Source: JAUXLW01 sp964195005 (GTDB lineage: Bacteria; Actinomycetota; Acidimicrobiia; Spongiisociales; SHLN01). From it: a stretch of DNA of 6,927 nt. Under the pieces are notes generated by a model that had not been told where the DNA came from, ran no database searches, and worked only from the letters and a program-made list of their open reading frames with translations. The DNA is taken from NCBI GenBank assembly GCA_964195005.1, contig CAXMOO010000148.1, positions 1 through 6,927 on the forward strand, read 5' to 3'. The translations under genes and the position numbers were made by a program. Position 1 is the first letter of the stretch. The number at the start of each line of letters is the position of its first letter. This document shows positions 1 through 4,638 of this stretch, in pieces.

Positions 1-132
1 GGAGTGGGCACCCATGAGTTGGTCGCCAGGGCAACCGATGCCGCTGGAAACGTGCAGCCGCTCGAGCCGGTGTGGAATGCGCACGGCTACGGCAACAACG
101 CCGTCCACAGGGTCACGGTTGAGCGTCCCTAA
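1..132 (+). CDS. Molybdopterin (sulfite oxidase-type) oxidoreductase, C-terminal end only
   Basis: Frame 1 is open from the left edge to a TAA at 130-132 and gives the last 43 residues of a protein that begins outside the window. The segment reads VARATDAAGNVQPLEP, then VWNAHGYGNNAVHRVTVERP. This is the characteristic ending of the Mo-co dimerisation domain of sulfite oxidase-family molybdenum enzymes (an 'RATD..G..QP' strand followed by 'WN..GYGNNAVHRV'). Members oxidise sulfite or reduce related oxo-substrates with a molybdopterin cofactor, usually outside the cytoplasmic membrane; the catalytic domain is not visible here, so the substrate cannot be stated. Its stop overlaps by 4 bases that of the convergent DM13 gene. 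No other frame gives a recognisable protein here. The family call is strong, the exact enzyme unknown. Confidence 0.85.
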   Translation, partial: GVGTHELVARATDAAGNVQPLEPVWNAHGYGNNAVHRVTVERP

Positions 133-839
133 ACAAGGGCCGCGGCTCCAAATGCGACGCTGAAACGGACGCACCATATGAAAACGGTTGTGTATCGGTC
201 AAGATCGACCTCAGGGTCGAGCTCGTAGTTCTGATCGCCGATGTTGCCCTTGAGGTTGCCTAGATCGATGGGGTCGTCGCCGACCCCGCCGTCCGGCCCG
301 GTGGTGGTCAGATAGACGTTCAGGTCGGGTCCGTTGTCGGTCTCGAAATCTTCGAAGCGTAGAAAGCGCCGGTTTCCATCTGTGATGATCTTGGCCACAC
401 CCGTGGTCGGGTGCGCCCGGCCGATGAACATTCCCTGTCCGAGCGTGTCGATCATCTCCTCGACCATCGGCTCCTCTGCCTCGGAGTTCCCTGTTATGCC
501 TTCTTCTGCCATAGCGTCATTCATGGCATCCGCCTGTTCCTGGGTGGTGGCGTCTATCTCGATACCCGACACACCCGGGCTGGCCGCAAACGGATTCGCC
601 TCGTCCACCTTCTCATCGAAAAACAGCGTATGGAACCCGAAGAAACCGAAGAACAGCCAGGCCCCGATTCCCGACAGCACGGCCGCGCTGATGCCCGACG
701 CAAGTGGACGGCGCCGCACAAAGCCCGTCAACCGCTTGATGATTCCCTGCCGATCGGTCTCCGACTCTGCCACTCCGCTCTCCTTACCCGTACCGGGGGT
801 GTCAACGTCGGCAGTTGGGGACTGGTTCCCTTCGGTCAC
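129..839 (-). CDS. Membrane-anchored DM13-domain protein (putative extracytoplasmic redox protein)
   Basis: 236 residues from a GTG start at 839-837. The N-terminus (1-45) is hydrophilic and ends in the basic patch VRRR; residues about 46-74 form one membrane helix rich in Gly, Phe and Leu; an acidic linker (75-130) follows; residues about 132-236 are a DM13 domain. Visible DM13 marks are GMFIGRAHPTTG, the strand FLRFEDFETDNGPDLNVYL, LGNLKGNIGDQNYELD and the ending IWCVRFSVAFGAAAL, with the near-invariant cysteine at C223. DM13 is a beta-sandwich proposed to take part in electron transfer through this cysteine. The topology predicts the domain outside the membrane. An AAAGGTGG-like ribosome site lies about 14 bases before the GTG, rather far, so the exact start is less certain. 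The neighbouring molybdenum oxidoreductase makes a redox setting plausible, but the genes are convergent, not an operon. Confidence 0.85.
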   Translation of the reverse strand: MTEGNQSPTADVDTPGTGKESGVAESETDRQGIIKRLTGFVRRRPLASGISAAVLSGIGAWLFFGFFGFHTLFFDEKVDEANPFAASPGVSGIEIDATTQEQADAMNDAMAEEGITGNSEAEEPMVEEMIDTLGQGMFIGRAHPTTGVAKIITDGNRRFLRFEDFETDNGPDLNVYLTTTGPDGGVGDDPIDLGNLKGNIGDQNYELDPEVDLDRYTTVFIWCVRFSVAFGAAALV

Positions 840-870
840 CGGCTACGTCGGTGCCACCTTTCCCCAGAGA

Positions 871-876
871 ATCCTA
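871..876 (-). promoter_or_regulatory. Possible -10 box for the DM13 gene
   Basis: On the minus strand TAGGAT (positions 876 to 871) fits the actinobacterial TANNNT -10 pattern. It would start transcription around 864, about 25 bases before the GTG at 839. No convincing -35 lies 16-18 bases further upstream. This is a pattern match only. Confidence 0.3.
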
Positions 877-948
877 TGTCCTCCTGGTTAGAACCGCGCC
901 ACCCCTGCGACGAAGTCATCCGGTATTCACCGCTCTCGGGGTAGGTTC

Positions 949-962
949 CGAGTCACGACTCG
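949..962. repeat. 14-base palindrome in the divergent intergenic region
   Basis: CGAGTC (949-954), a 2-base centre AC, then GACTCG (957-962): a perfect inverted repeat with 6-base arms. It lies between the leftward DM13 gene and the rightward membrane protein gene, about 70 bases before the proposed TACCCT box. It could be an operator for a dimeric repressor or could be chance; it is too short for a terminator and has no T-tract. Confidence 0.35.
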
Positions 963-1030
963 AGCGGGAAACGGTTGATGGCAGAGAAAGTGTTTCTGGT
1001 CGATATCGCCAACTCTTCGGACCTTCTCAG

Positions 1031-1036
1031 TACCCT
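1031..1036 (+). promoter_or_regulatory. -10 box (TACCCT) for the membrane protein / phosphoesterase pair
   Basis: TACCCT matches TANNNT and is followed after 6 bases (GGCGCC) by an ATG at 1043. A transcript starting on that A would be leaderless for a six-codon open frame, or carry a 17-base leader for the membrane protein starting at 1060. The same arrangement (TAACCT, GGGGCC, AT) recurs at 2126-2139. No good -35 element is visible. Confidence 0.45.
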
Positions 1037-1042
1037 GGCGCC

Positions 1043-1063
1043 ATGCTGAGGTGGCGGCCATGA
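1043..1063 (+). CDS. Possible six-codon leader peptide (MLRWRP) coupled to the next gene
   Basis: ATG at 1043 opens a frame MLRWRP ending in TGA at 1061-1063, which overlaps the downstream ATG (1060-1062) as ATGA. The AGGTGG that would act as ribosome site for the downstream gene lies inside this mini-frame. Its ATG stands 6 bases after the TACCCT box, the spacing expected for a leaderless start. Such short leaderless frames are known in mycobacteria. With only six codons there is no coding statistic to support it, so it is a weak call. Confidence 0.25.
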   Translation: MLRWRP

Positions 1064-1344
1064 GGGCGGTTTATGGGATAGCGTTGGCGGTGGGGTTTGT
1101 GGCCCTGTTGACGTGGATAGTCGCGGTGTTTGCTGCCGGTTCGGTCGACGGCTGGGAGAGCTTCGACCTCGAGGAACGCTTCGGGGCCAGTGGCCGGCGG
1201 GTGGTAGCCGCGGTCCTCGGCTTCGGCATGGCCGGGCTCTCGGCTTCTTACGCCGGGTGGAATACCGCGCTGGCTGTGGCTGCAGCTGTGGCGGGGGCCG
1301 CGGTTGGAGTCGCCCTGGCCGGGCCCACCAGCGTACGGGATTAG
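1060..1344 (+). CDS. Small three-helix integral membrane protein of unknown function
   Basis: 94 residues from ATG 1060. I prefer this start over GTG 1051 because GAGGTGG at 1048-1054 sits 5 bases before it, while nothing like a ribosome site precedes 1051. Hydrophobic segments lie at residues about 5-29, 46-64 and 67-90, consistent with three membrane helices. The loop between helices 1 and 2 carries the polar stretch DGWESFDLEERFGASGRR. The second helix region reads VLGFGMAGLSASYAGW, a Gly/Ala/Ser-rich stretch suggesting tight helix packing. I do not recognise a named family. Its TAG is followed with no gap by the ATG of the metallophosphoesterase, so the two are very probably one transcript, which might place the phosphoesterase's activity near the membrane. 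Codon use matches the neighbours. Function unknown. Confidence 0.75.
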   Translation: MRAVYGIALAVGFVALLTWIVAVFAAGSVDGWESFDLEERFGASGRRVVAAVLGFGMAGLSASYAGWNTALAVAAAVAGAAVGVALAGPTSVRD

Positions 1345-2109
1345 ATGATCCTCATCGCCGACGTTCACGGCGCGGTCACCAAGTTGCGAGCTCTCGTGGC
1401 TGCCACCGATGAACAACTCGTCGTGCTGGGCGACCTGATCAACTTTGTCGATTACCGGACCATGGATGGCATTCTTGCCGAGCTGGCAGGCCGCGACTGG
1501 GTACGTCGATTGATTCAGCTTCGAACCGAGGGCCGCATCGATGAGGCCCGGGCTCTCTGGAGCAAAGTGCGAGAGGGGGATGCAAATGACCTGCAGCAGC
1601 GGACCGCCGACCTGATCGAGGCTGCCTACGAGGAGATCTGTGGTGCTCTCGAGGGAGCCGATGCAGTGGTCACATTTGGCAATGTTGATCGTCTCGAGGT
1701 CCTCCAGCGTTACCTGCCGGAGGGCAACACCTTCATCGAAGCGGGCCTGCTCGAAATCGAGGGGTGGGCCGTAGGGGTGGTTGGGGGAGGGGTGCCGTCC
1801 GGGCTTCGGGTACCGGGAGAGTTGTCTGACGATGAAATGGCGAGAAGGTTGTCAGCCCTCGGGCCTGTGGAGATACTCTGCACGCACGTGCCACCTGCCG
1901 TGCCTCAGCTACAGCGCGACGTGGTTGGTGGAACTCAGAAGGGATCGCAGGCCGTCCTCGAATATGTGCTCGAGCACCGCCCCCAATTCCACTACTTCGG
2001 GGACATTCATCAGCCGCAGGCCATCAACTGGGTTGTAGGGGACACCCTGTGCAAGAACGCCGGTTACTTCCGAGCGACCGGGCGCGGAGTCCACCATCCT
2101 GCGGCGTGA
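1345..2109 (+). CDS. Calcineurin-like metallophosphoesterase
   Basis: 254 residues, ATG directly after the TAG of the upstream gene. The five metal-binding blocks of the calcineurin-like fold appear in order: D6-V-H8 (IADVHG), G29-D30 (VVLGDLINF), G112-N113-V-D115 (FGNVDR), H181 (CTHVPP) and G219-D220-I-H222 (YFGDIHQP). These would bind two divalent metals for phosphoester hydrolysis. A helical insert of about 70 residues (about 40-105) sits between blocks two and three. The last block is GDxH where the textbook motif is GHxH, so one metal ligand is Asp instead of His. No signal peptide is visible, so it should be cytoplasmic. The substrate cannot be told: such proteins act on nucleotides, cyclic nucleotides, phosphoproteins or lipids. 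The GNVD block resembles the YfcE/MJ0936-like type more than GNHE enzymes. Confidence 0.88.
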   Translation: MILIADVHGAVTKLRALVAATDEQLVVLGDLINFVDYRTMDGILAELAGRDWVRRLIQLRTEGRIDEARALWSKVREGDANDLQQRTADLIEAAYEEICGALEGADAVVTFGNVDRLEVLQRYLPEGNTFIEAGLLEIEGWAVGVVGGGVPSGLRVPGELSDDEMARRLSALGPVEILCTHVPPAVPQLQRDVVGGTQKGSQAVLEYVLEHRPQFHYFGDIHQPQAINWVVGDTLCKNAGYFRATGRGVHHPAA

Positions 2110-2125
2110 TTTCCGTGCTTGTCGC

Positions 2126-2131
2126 TAACCT
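2126..2131 (+). promoter_or_regulatory. -10 box (TAACCT) before the SRPBCC-ATPase cluster
   Basis: TAACCT in the 52-base gap after the phosphoesterase fits TANNNT. It is followed by GGGGCC and then A at 2138, the likely first transcribed base, giving a leader of about 24 bases that ends in a weak purine-rich ribosome site (GAAAGTGAG, 2151-2159). The box and its downstream six bases closely resemble the site at 1031-1042. No -35 is recognisable. Confidence 0.45.
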
Positions 2132-2161
2132 GGGGCCATAGATCGCTCTCGAAAGTGAGAT

Positions 2162-2614
2162 ATGGCCGAAGGCACGGTCAAGACAATGGAGATCGACGCT
2201 CCGGCCGAAGTCATCTTTGACGTCGCCGCCGATGTGGCCCGTTTTCCTGAATGGGCTACCGGGGTTCGAGAGACGGAGGTGTTAGAGGTCAACGAGGATG
2301 GCTACCCGATCCGGGCCCGCCTGGTGGTAGACGCCATCATCCGCACTATCAGCTACATCCTCAATTACACGTACGACGGTATCGCCAAGATCGAGTGGGT
2401 GGCCGACCCGGGTGAGGACATTGTCGAGATGGCGGGTCGCTACGAGTTCTACGAGCTCGACGAGGGTGGCGTCGAGGTGGTCTACGCGCTGAAGGTGGCC
2501 CCCAACTTCAAAGTGCCGGGCATGCTCCGGCGCCAGGCGGAGAAGCAGATCGTCTCCACGGCCTTGCGAGGGCTGCGCGACCGCGCTGAGGAATTGGCCG
2601 CGGCTGAGGAGTGA
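2162..2614 (+). CDS. SRPBCC (START/polyketide cyclase-like) family protein
   Basis: 150 residues. The opening VKTMEIDAPAEVIFDVAADVARFPEWATGV is the standard first strand, helix and 'FPEW' turn of the SRPBCC/COQ10-type START fold. It is followed by alternating beta strands (EVLEVNEDG, ARLVVDAII, TISYILNYTY, KIEWVADPG, IVEMAGRYEFYEL, GVEVVYALKV) and a long C-terminal helix (about 121-150) carrying RQAEKQIVSTALRGLRDRAEELAA. Length is normal for a single-domain member. The fold makes a deep hydrophobic pocket that binds lipids, quinones or polyketides; no catalytic residues can be assigned. There is no signal peptide or membrane segment. The stop TGA (2612-2614) overlaps the ATG of the ATPase gene as TGATG, so translation of the two is coupled. 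This suggests, without proving, a shared task such as lipid or membrane-protein handling. Confidence 0.85.
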   Translation: MAEGTVKTMEIDAPAEVIFDVAADVARFPEWATGVRETEVLEVNEDGYPIRARLVVDAIIRTISYILNYTYDGIAKIEWVADPGEDIVEMAGRYEFYELDEGGVEVVYALKVAPNFKVPGMLRRQAEKQIVSTALRGLRDRAEELAAAEE

Positions 2615-3783
2615 TGCGGGTACTCCTGGTTACGGGGAAGGGTGGCGTCGGTAAGACGACGGTAGCCGCCGCTACTGCCCTCAAAGCAGCAGAGCTGGGC
2701 CACCGGACCCTGGTTATGTCGACCGATCCTGCCCACAGCCTGGCAGACGCTTACGACCTGCCCCTGGGGGATCAGCCCCAGGAGGTGACGAAGAACCTGC
2801 AAGCTCAGCAGATCGATTCCCAGCGCCGCCTCGAGCAGTACTGGGGTGAGGTACGGGCATACCTGACGGACCTCTTCGACTGGAGTGGCCTCCGCGGCAT
2901 TGAGGCCGAGGAGCTGTCGGTCTTCCCGGGCATGGATGAGCTTTTTGCCCTCTCCGATATCAAGGACCACGCCGCCTCGGGGGAACACGACCTTCTGGTA
3001 GTCGACTGCGCTCCGACCGCCGAAACCCTGCGGCTCCTGTCTCTGCCGGAGATCCTCGGCTGGTATATGGACAAGATCTTCCCGGTCGAGCGCAAGGTGG
3101 TTAGGGCCATGCGGCCGGTTCTGAGCAGGGTGGTTTCGATGCCAATTGCCGGCGAAGAGGTGTTCGACGCGGCGGAGGGGTTCTATGGACGCATTCAAGG
3201 CGTGCGTGACATCCTCACCAACCCGTTCGTCACCAGTGCCCGCCTGGTTTTGACCCCCGAGAAGATGGTCATCAACGAGGCCCGGCGAACGTACACCTAT
3301 CTGGGACTTTTCGGATATGCCGTCGACGCCGTGATCGTCAACCGAGTCCTGCCGGAGGAGATCACCGACCCTTACTTCAAGCGATGGCATGAGGTTCAGG
3401 AAGAACATATGCAATCCATCGAGGAGGGTTTCGCCGACGTTGCGATCCGACAACTGCGTTTGTTCGATGAAGAAATGGTCGGCGTGCCCAAGTTGCGCCT
3501 CCTTGCAGACGAGTTGTACGGCGACCTCGACCCCGTCGACCGGATGTCGGAATCTGAGCCGTTTCAAGTGCACGAGGACGGCAGCGATGTGGTTCTGGCG
3601 ATCGCCGTGCCATTCGCGGAACGAGGCGAGGTGGACGTAATGCGCCACGGCGAGGAGCTGATCATCACCGTTGGTAGTTATCGGCGAGCCTTCATACTTC
3701 CCGATTCATTGAAGCGGCGCGAGGTCCGCCGGGCTCAATTGGAGGAAGGCTCGCTCCGGGTGACGTTTGGAGAATCGGCATGA
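2614..3783 (+). CDS. ArsA/Get3-like ATPase with C-terminal HSP20-like domain
   Basis: 389 residues from ATG 2614, which overlaps the upstream TGA. GTG 2611 is an alternative start one codon earlier, but MRVLLVTGKGG is the usual family beginning. Residues 8-16 (GKGGVGKTT) are the deviant Walker A with signature Lys9; S36-T-D38-P-A-H-S is the switch I region with the presumed catalytic Asp38; D131-C-A-P-T is switch II. The block LTPEKMVINEARRTYTYLGLFGY and then VIVNRVLP is typical of ArsA/Get3 nucleotide-binding loops. Residues about 316-387 form a beta-rich HSP20/alpha-crystallin-like domain seen at the end of many single-domain bacterial ArsA proteins. E. coli ArsA has two ATPase halves; this has one, as dimeric Get3 does. 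The only cysteine is C132, so arsenite binding is unlikely and the Get3 zinc CXXC is absent. No arsB, arsR or arsC is in view. A role in chaperoning or targeting membrane proteins is inference. Confidence 0.9.
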   Translation: MRVLLVTGKGGVGKTTVAAATALKAAELGHRTLVMSTDPAHSLADAYDLPLGDQPQEVTKNLQAQQIDSQRRLEQYWGEVRAYLTDLFDWSGLRGIEAEELSVFPGMDELFALSDIKDHAASGEHDLLVVDCAPTAETLRLLSLPEILGWYMDKIFPVERKVVRAMRPVLSRVVSMPIAGEEVFDAAEGFYGRIQGVRDILTNPFVTSARLVLTPEKMVINEARRTYTYLGLFGYAVDAVIVNRVLPEEITDPYFKRWHEVQEEHMQSIEEGFADVAIRQLRLFDEEMVGVPKLRLLADELYGDLDPVDRMSESEPFQVHEDGSDVVLAIAVPFAERGEVDVMRHGEELIITVGSYRRAFILPDSLKRREVRRAQLEEGSLRVTFGESA

Positions 3784-3956
3784 GTGCCGAACAAGAAGAG
3801 GAAGAACGGATCAAACGGGCAGCTCAAAGGGCTGGCTACCACCTCGTTAAGGCAGCATCTGAGGTCCTGGCCGCGATCAGTGCCGCGCTGGAGGAGTTGC
3901 GGGGAGATTCTGACGAAGATGAAGGCGACCGCGCCGTTCACATCGAGGTGGAGTGA
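3780..3956 (+). CDS. Small acidic helical protein, 58 residues, family not recognised
   Basis: ATG at 3780 overlaps the ATPase stop as ATGA, and the TGA at 3954-3956 overlaps the next ATG as TGATG. A GGAGA ribosome site at 3769-3773 lies 6 bases before the ATG. The product begins MSAEQEEEERIKRAAQRAGY, continues as a heptad-like amphipathic helix with Ala and Leu on one face (HLVKAASEVLAAISAALEEL), then has an acidic tail (RGDSDEDEGD) and ends HIEVE. It has no Cys, no Trp, no signal peptide and no clear membrane segment. Overlapping junctions on both sides and an intact frame argue that it is real, despite its small size. The helix could dimerise or dock on the ATPase or on the SRPBCC protein; that is inference. 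I do not recognise a family. Confidence 0.8.
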   Translation: MSAEQEEEERIKRAAQRAGYHLVKAASEVLAAISAALEELRGDSDEDEGDRAVHIEVE

Positions 3957-4177
3957 TGGCGGACGACATTGTTGAGGTCGCCAAGTTCTTCAACCGGATG
4001 GAGGCGGAAGTCGCCTGTGCCAGGTTACGGGCAGACGACGTCGCTGCTTATCTGAAGACTGACGATGCGGGCGGAATTCATCCCGAGCTGGACTTCACAA
4101 GGGGAATTCGAGTGATGGTGCTGGCAGGCGACGAAGAGCTTGCTCGAGAACTCCTGACTGCCAACGCAACGGATTAA
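3956..4177 (+). CDS. DUF2007 small protein (putative signal-transducing protein)
   Basis: 73 residues from ATG 3956, overlapping the preceding TGA. GTG 3953 would add one residue and is less likely. The sequence DIVEVAKFFNRMEAEVACARLRADDVAAYL, then GIRVMVLAGDEELARELL, fits the DUF2007 pattern: a beta strand, a helix with 'EAE.A...L...', a strand 'aYL', a variable loop (here DDAGGIHPELDFTRG), a strand 'G.RVMV' and a closing helix with 'A.ELL'. The fold is a small ferredoxin-like alpha/beta unit, as in GlnB-like or ACT-sized regulators, and its function is not established. It is the last of four coupled genes and is soluble by composition. The only gap before the next gene is 12 bases, which contain promoter-like boxes. 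Confidence 0.8.
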   Translation: MADDIVEVAKFFNRMEAEVACARLRADDVAAYLKTDDAGGIHPELDFTRGIRVMVLAGDEELARELLTANATD

Positions 4178-4185
4178 CGTACCGT
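4154..4185 (+). promoter_or_regulatory. Promoter-like region for the DUF1232 gene
   Basis: Two overlapping TANNNT boxes lie between stop and start: TAACGT (4175-4180) and TACCGT (4180-4185). CTGACT (4154-4159), one base off TTGACT, is 15 bases before the first. The ATG at 4190 is 9 bases from the first box and 4 from the second and lacks a Shine-Dalgarno sequence, so a leaderless or near-leaderless transcript is plausible. Confidence 0.4.
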
Positions 4186-4189
4186 CGCC

Positions 4190-4588
4190 ATGTCAGAAAC
4201 CAGCCTCTCCTCGTTCGCTTCCAACCCGGTAGTGCGAAAGGCGATTTCCGCGGTGCCCAACATGATCAAGTTGGGGTGGCGCCTCATGACGGACCCCAGG
4301 ATTCCGGTTAAACACCGGGCGATGATGGCCGCTGCCCTCGGCTACGCTGCGTCCCCGATCGACCTCATACCCGACTCCATTCCTCTCCTTGGCCAGGTAG
4401 ACGACTTGCTGGTACTGGCTCTTGCTCTCAACCATCTCTTCAATGCTGCGGGTGAAACCATTGTTCGTGAGCACTGGGACGGCACCGGTGACGTTCTGGA
4501 GATCGTCCAGGGCGTCGTCGATTGGGCCGCCGGGCTCGTGCCCTGGCCCATCCGGCGGGCCGTGAAGCGGTATCTTGCCGCCGGCTAA
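4190..4588 (+). CDS. YkvA/DUF1232 family membrane-associated protein
   Basis: 132 residues. The DUF1232 core lies at about 37-85: IPVKHRAMMAAALGYAAS, then P56-I-D-L-I-P-D62, SIPLLGQVDDLLVLALAL. The PIDLIPD block followed by a glycine and 'DDL' is diagnostic of the family, whose members are small proteins with one or two hydrophobic helices and unknown function. Hydrophobic stretches at about 42-55 and 72-84 could be membrane-embedded, and a further C-terminal segment (VVDWAAGLVPWPIRRAVKRYL) is amphipathic with a basic end. The start has no ribosome site and stands close to TANNNT boxes, consistent with a leaderless message. It lies 12 bases after the DUF2007 gene on the same strand, so it may also be read through from the upstream cluster. 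Confidence 0.85.
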   Translation: MSETSLSSFASNPVVRKAISAVPNMIKLGWRLMTDPRIPVKHRAMMAAALGYAASPIDLIPDSIPLLGQVDDLLVLALALNHLFNAAGETIVREHWDGTGDVLEIVQGVVDWAAGLVPWPIRRAVKRYLAAG

Positions 4589-4603
4589 TAGCACCAAGAC
4601 CCA

Positions 4604-4631
4604 TCGACTTTCTCTCTAACGCCACTACCGT
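4604..4631 (+). promoter_or_regulatory. Promoter of alaC with leaderless start
   Basis: TCGACT (4604-4609), one base off TTGACT, is followed after 16 bases by TACCGT (4626-4631). Seven bases later comes the ATG at 4639, so transcription from that A would give a leaderless message. There is no Shine-Dalgarno sequence before the ATG, which supports this reading. It is the best-formed promoter in the window. Confidence 0.55.
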
Positions 4632-4638
4632 CGTCGAT

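Noticed and set aside
334..944. Two plus-strand open frames of 177-185 codons opposite the DM13 gene
   Set aside because: Composition is Ser/Pro/Arg-rich without motifs, and the opposite strand encodes a clear DM13 protein with a membrane anchor.
978..1049. A 23-residue frame (MAEKVFLVDIANSSDLLSTLAPC) before the membrane protein gene
   Set aside because: It has no good ribosome site or promoter, and the proposed TACCCT box lies inside it; nothing beyond a short open frame supports it.
1027..1416. A 129-codon minus-strand frame across the membrane protein and phosphoesterase start
   Set aside because: Composition is Gly/His/Arg/Pro-rich with no motif. The plus strand gives a coherent three-helix protein and a phosphoesterase N-terminus.
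2482..3648. A 388-codon open frame on the minus strand opposite the ATPase gene
   Set aside because: It mirrors the codon structure of the plus-strand ATPase, has low-complexity His/Arg/Gln-rich composition and no recognisable motif, whereas the plus strand has a full ArsA motif set.
2614..3783. Arsenic resistance operon built around arsA
   Set aside because: There is no arsB, arsC, arsD or arsR nearby, the ATPase is single-domain with an HSP20-like tail, and it lacks arsenite-binding cysteines.
4522..4638. A 39-residue N-terminal extension of AlaC
   Set aside because: It lies mostly inside the DUF1232 gene in another frame, has no family likeness, and ATG 4639 matches both the known AlaC start and the promoter spacing.
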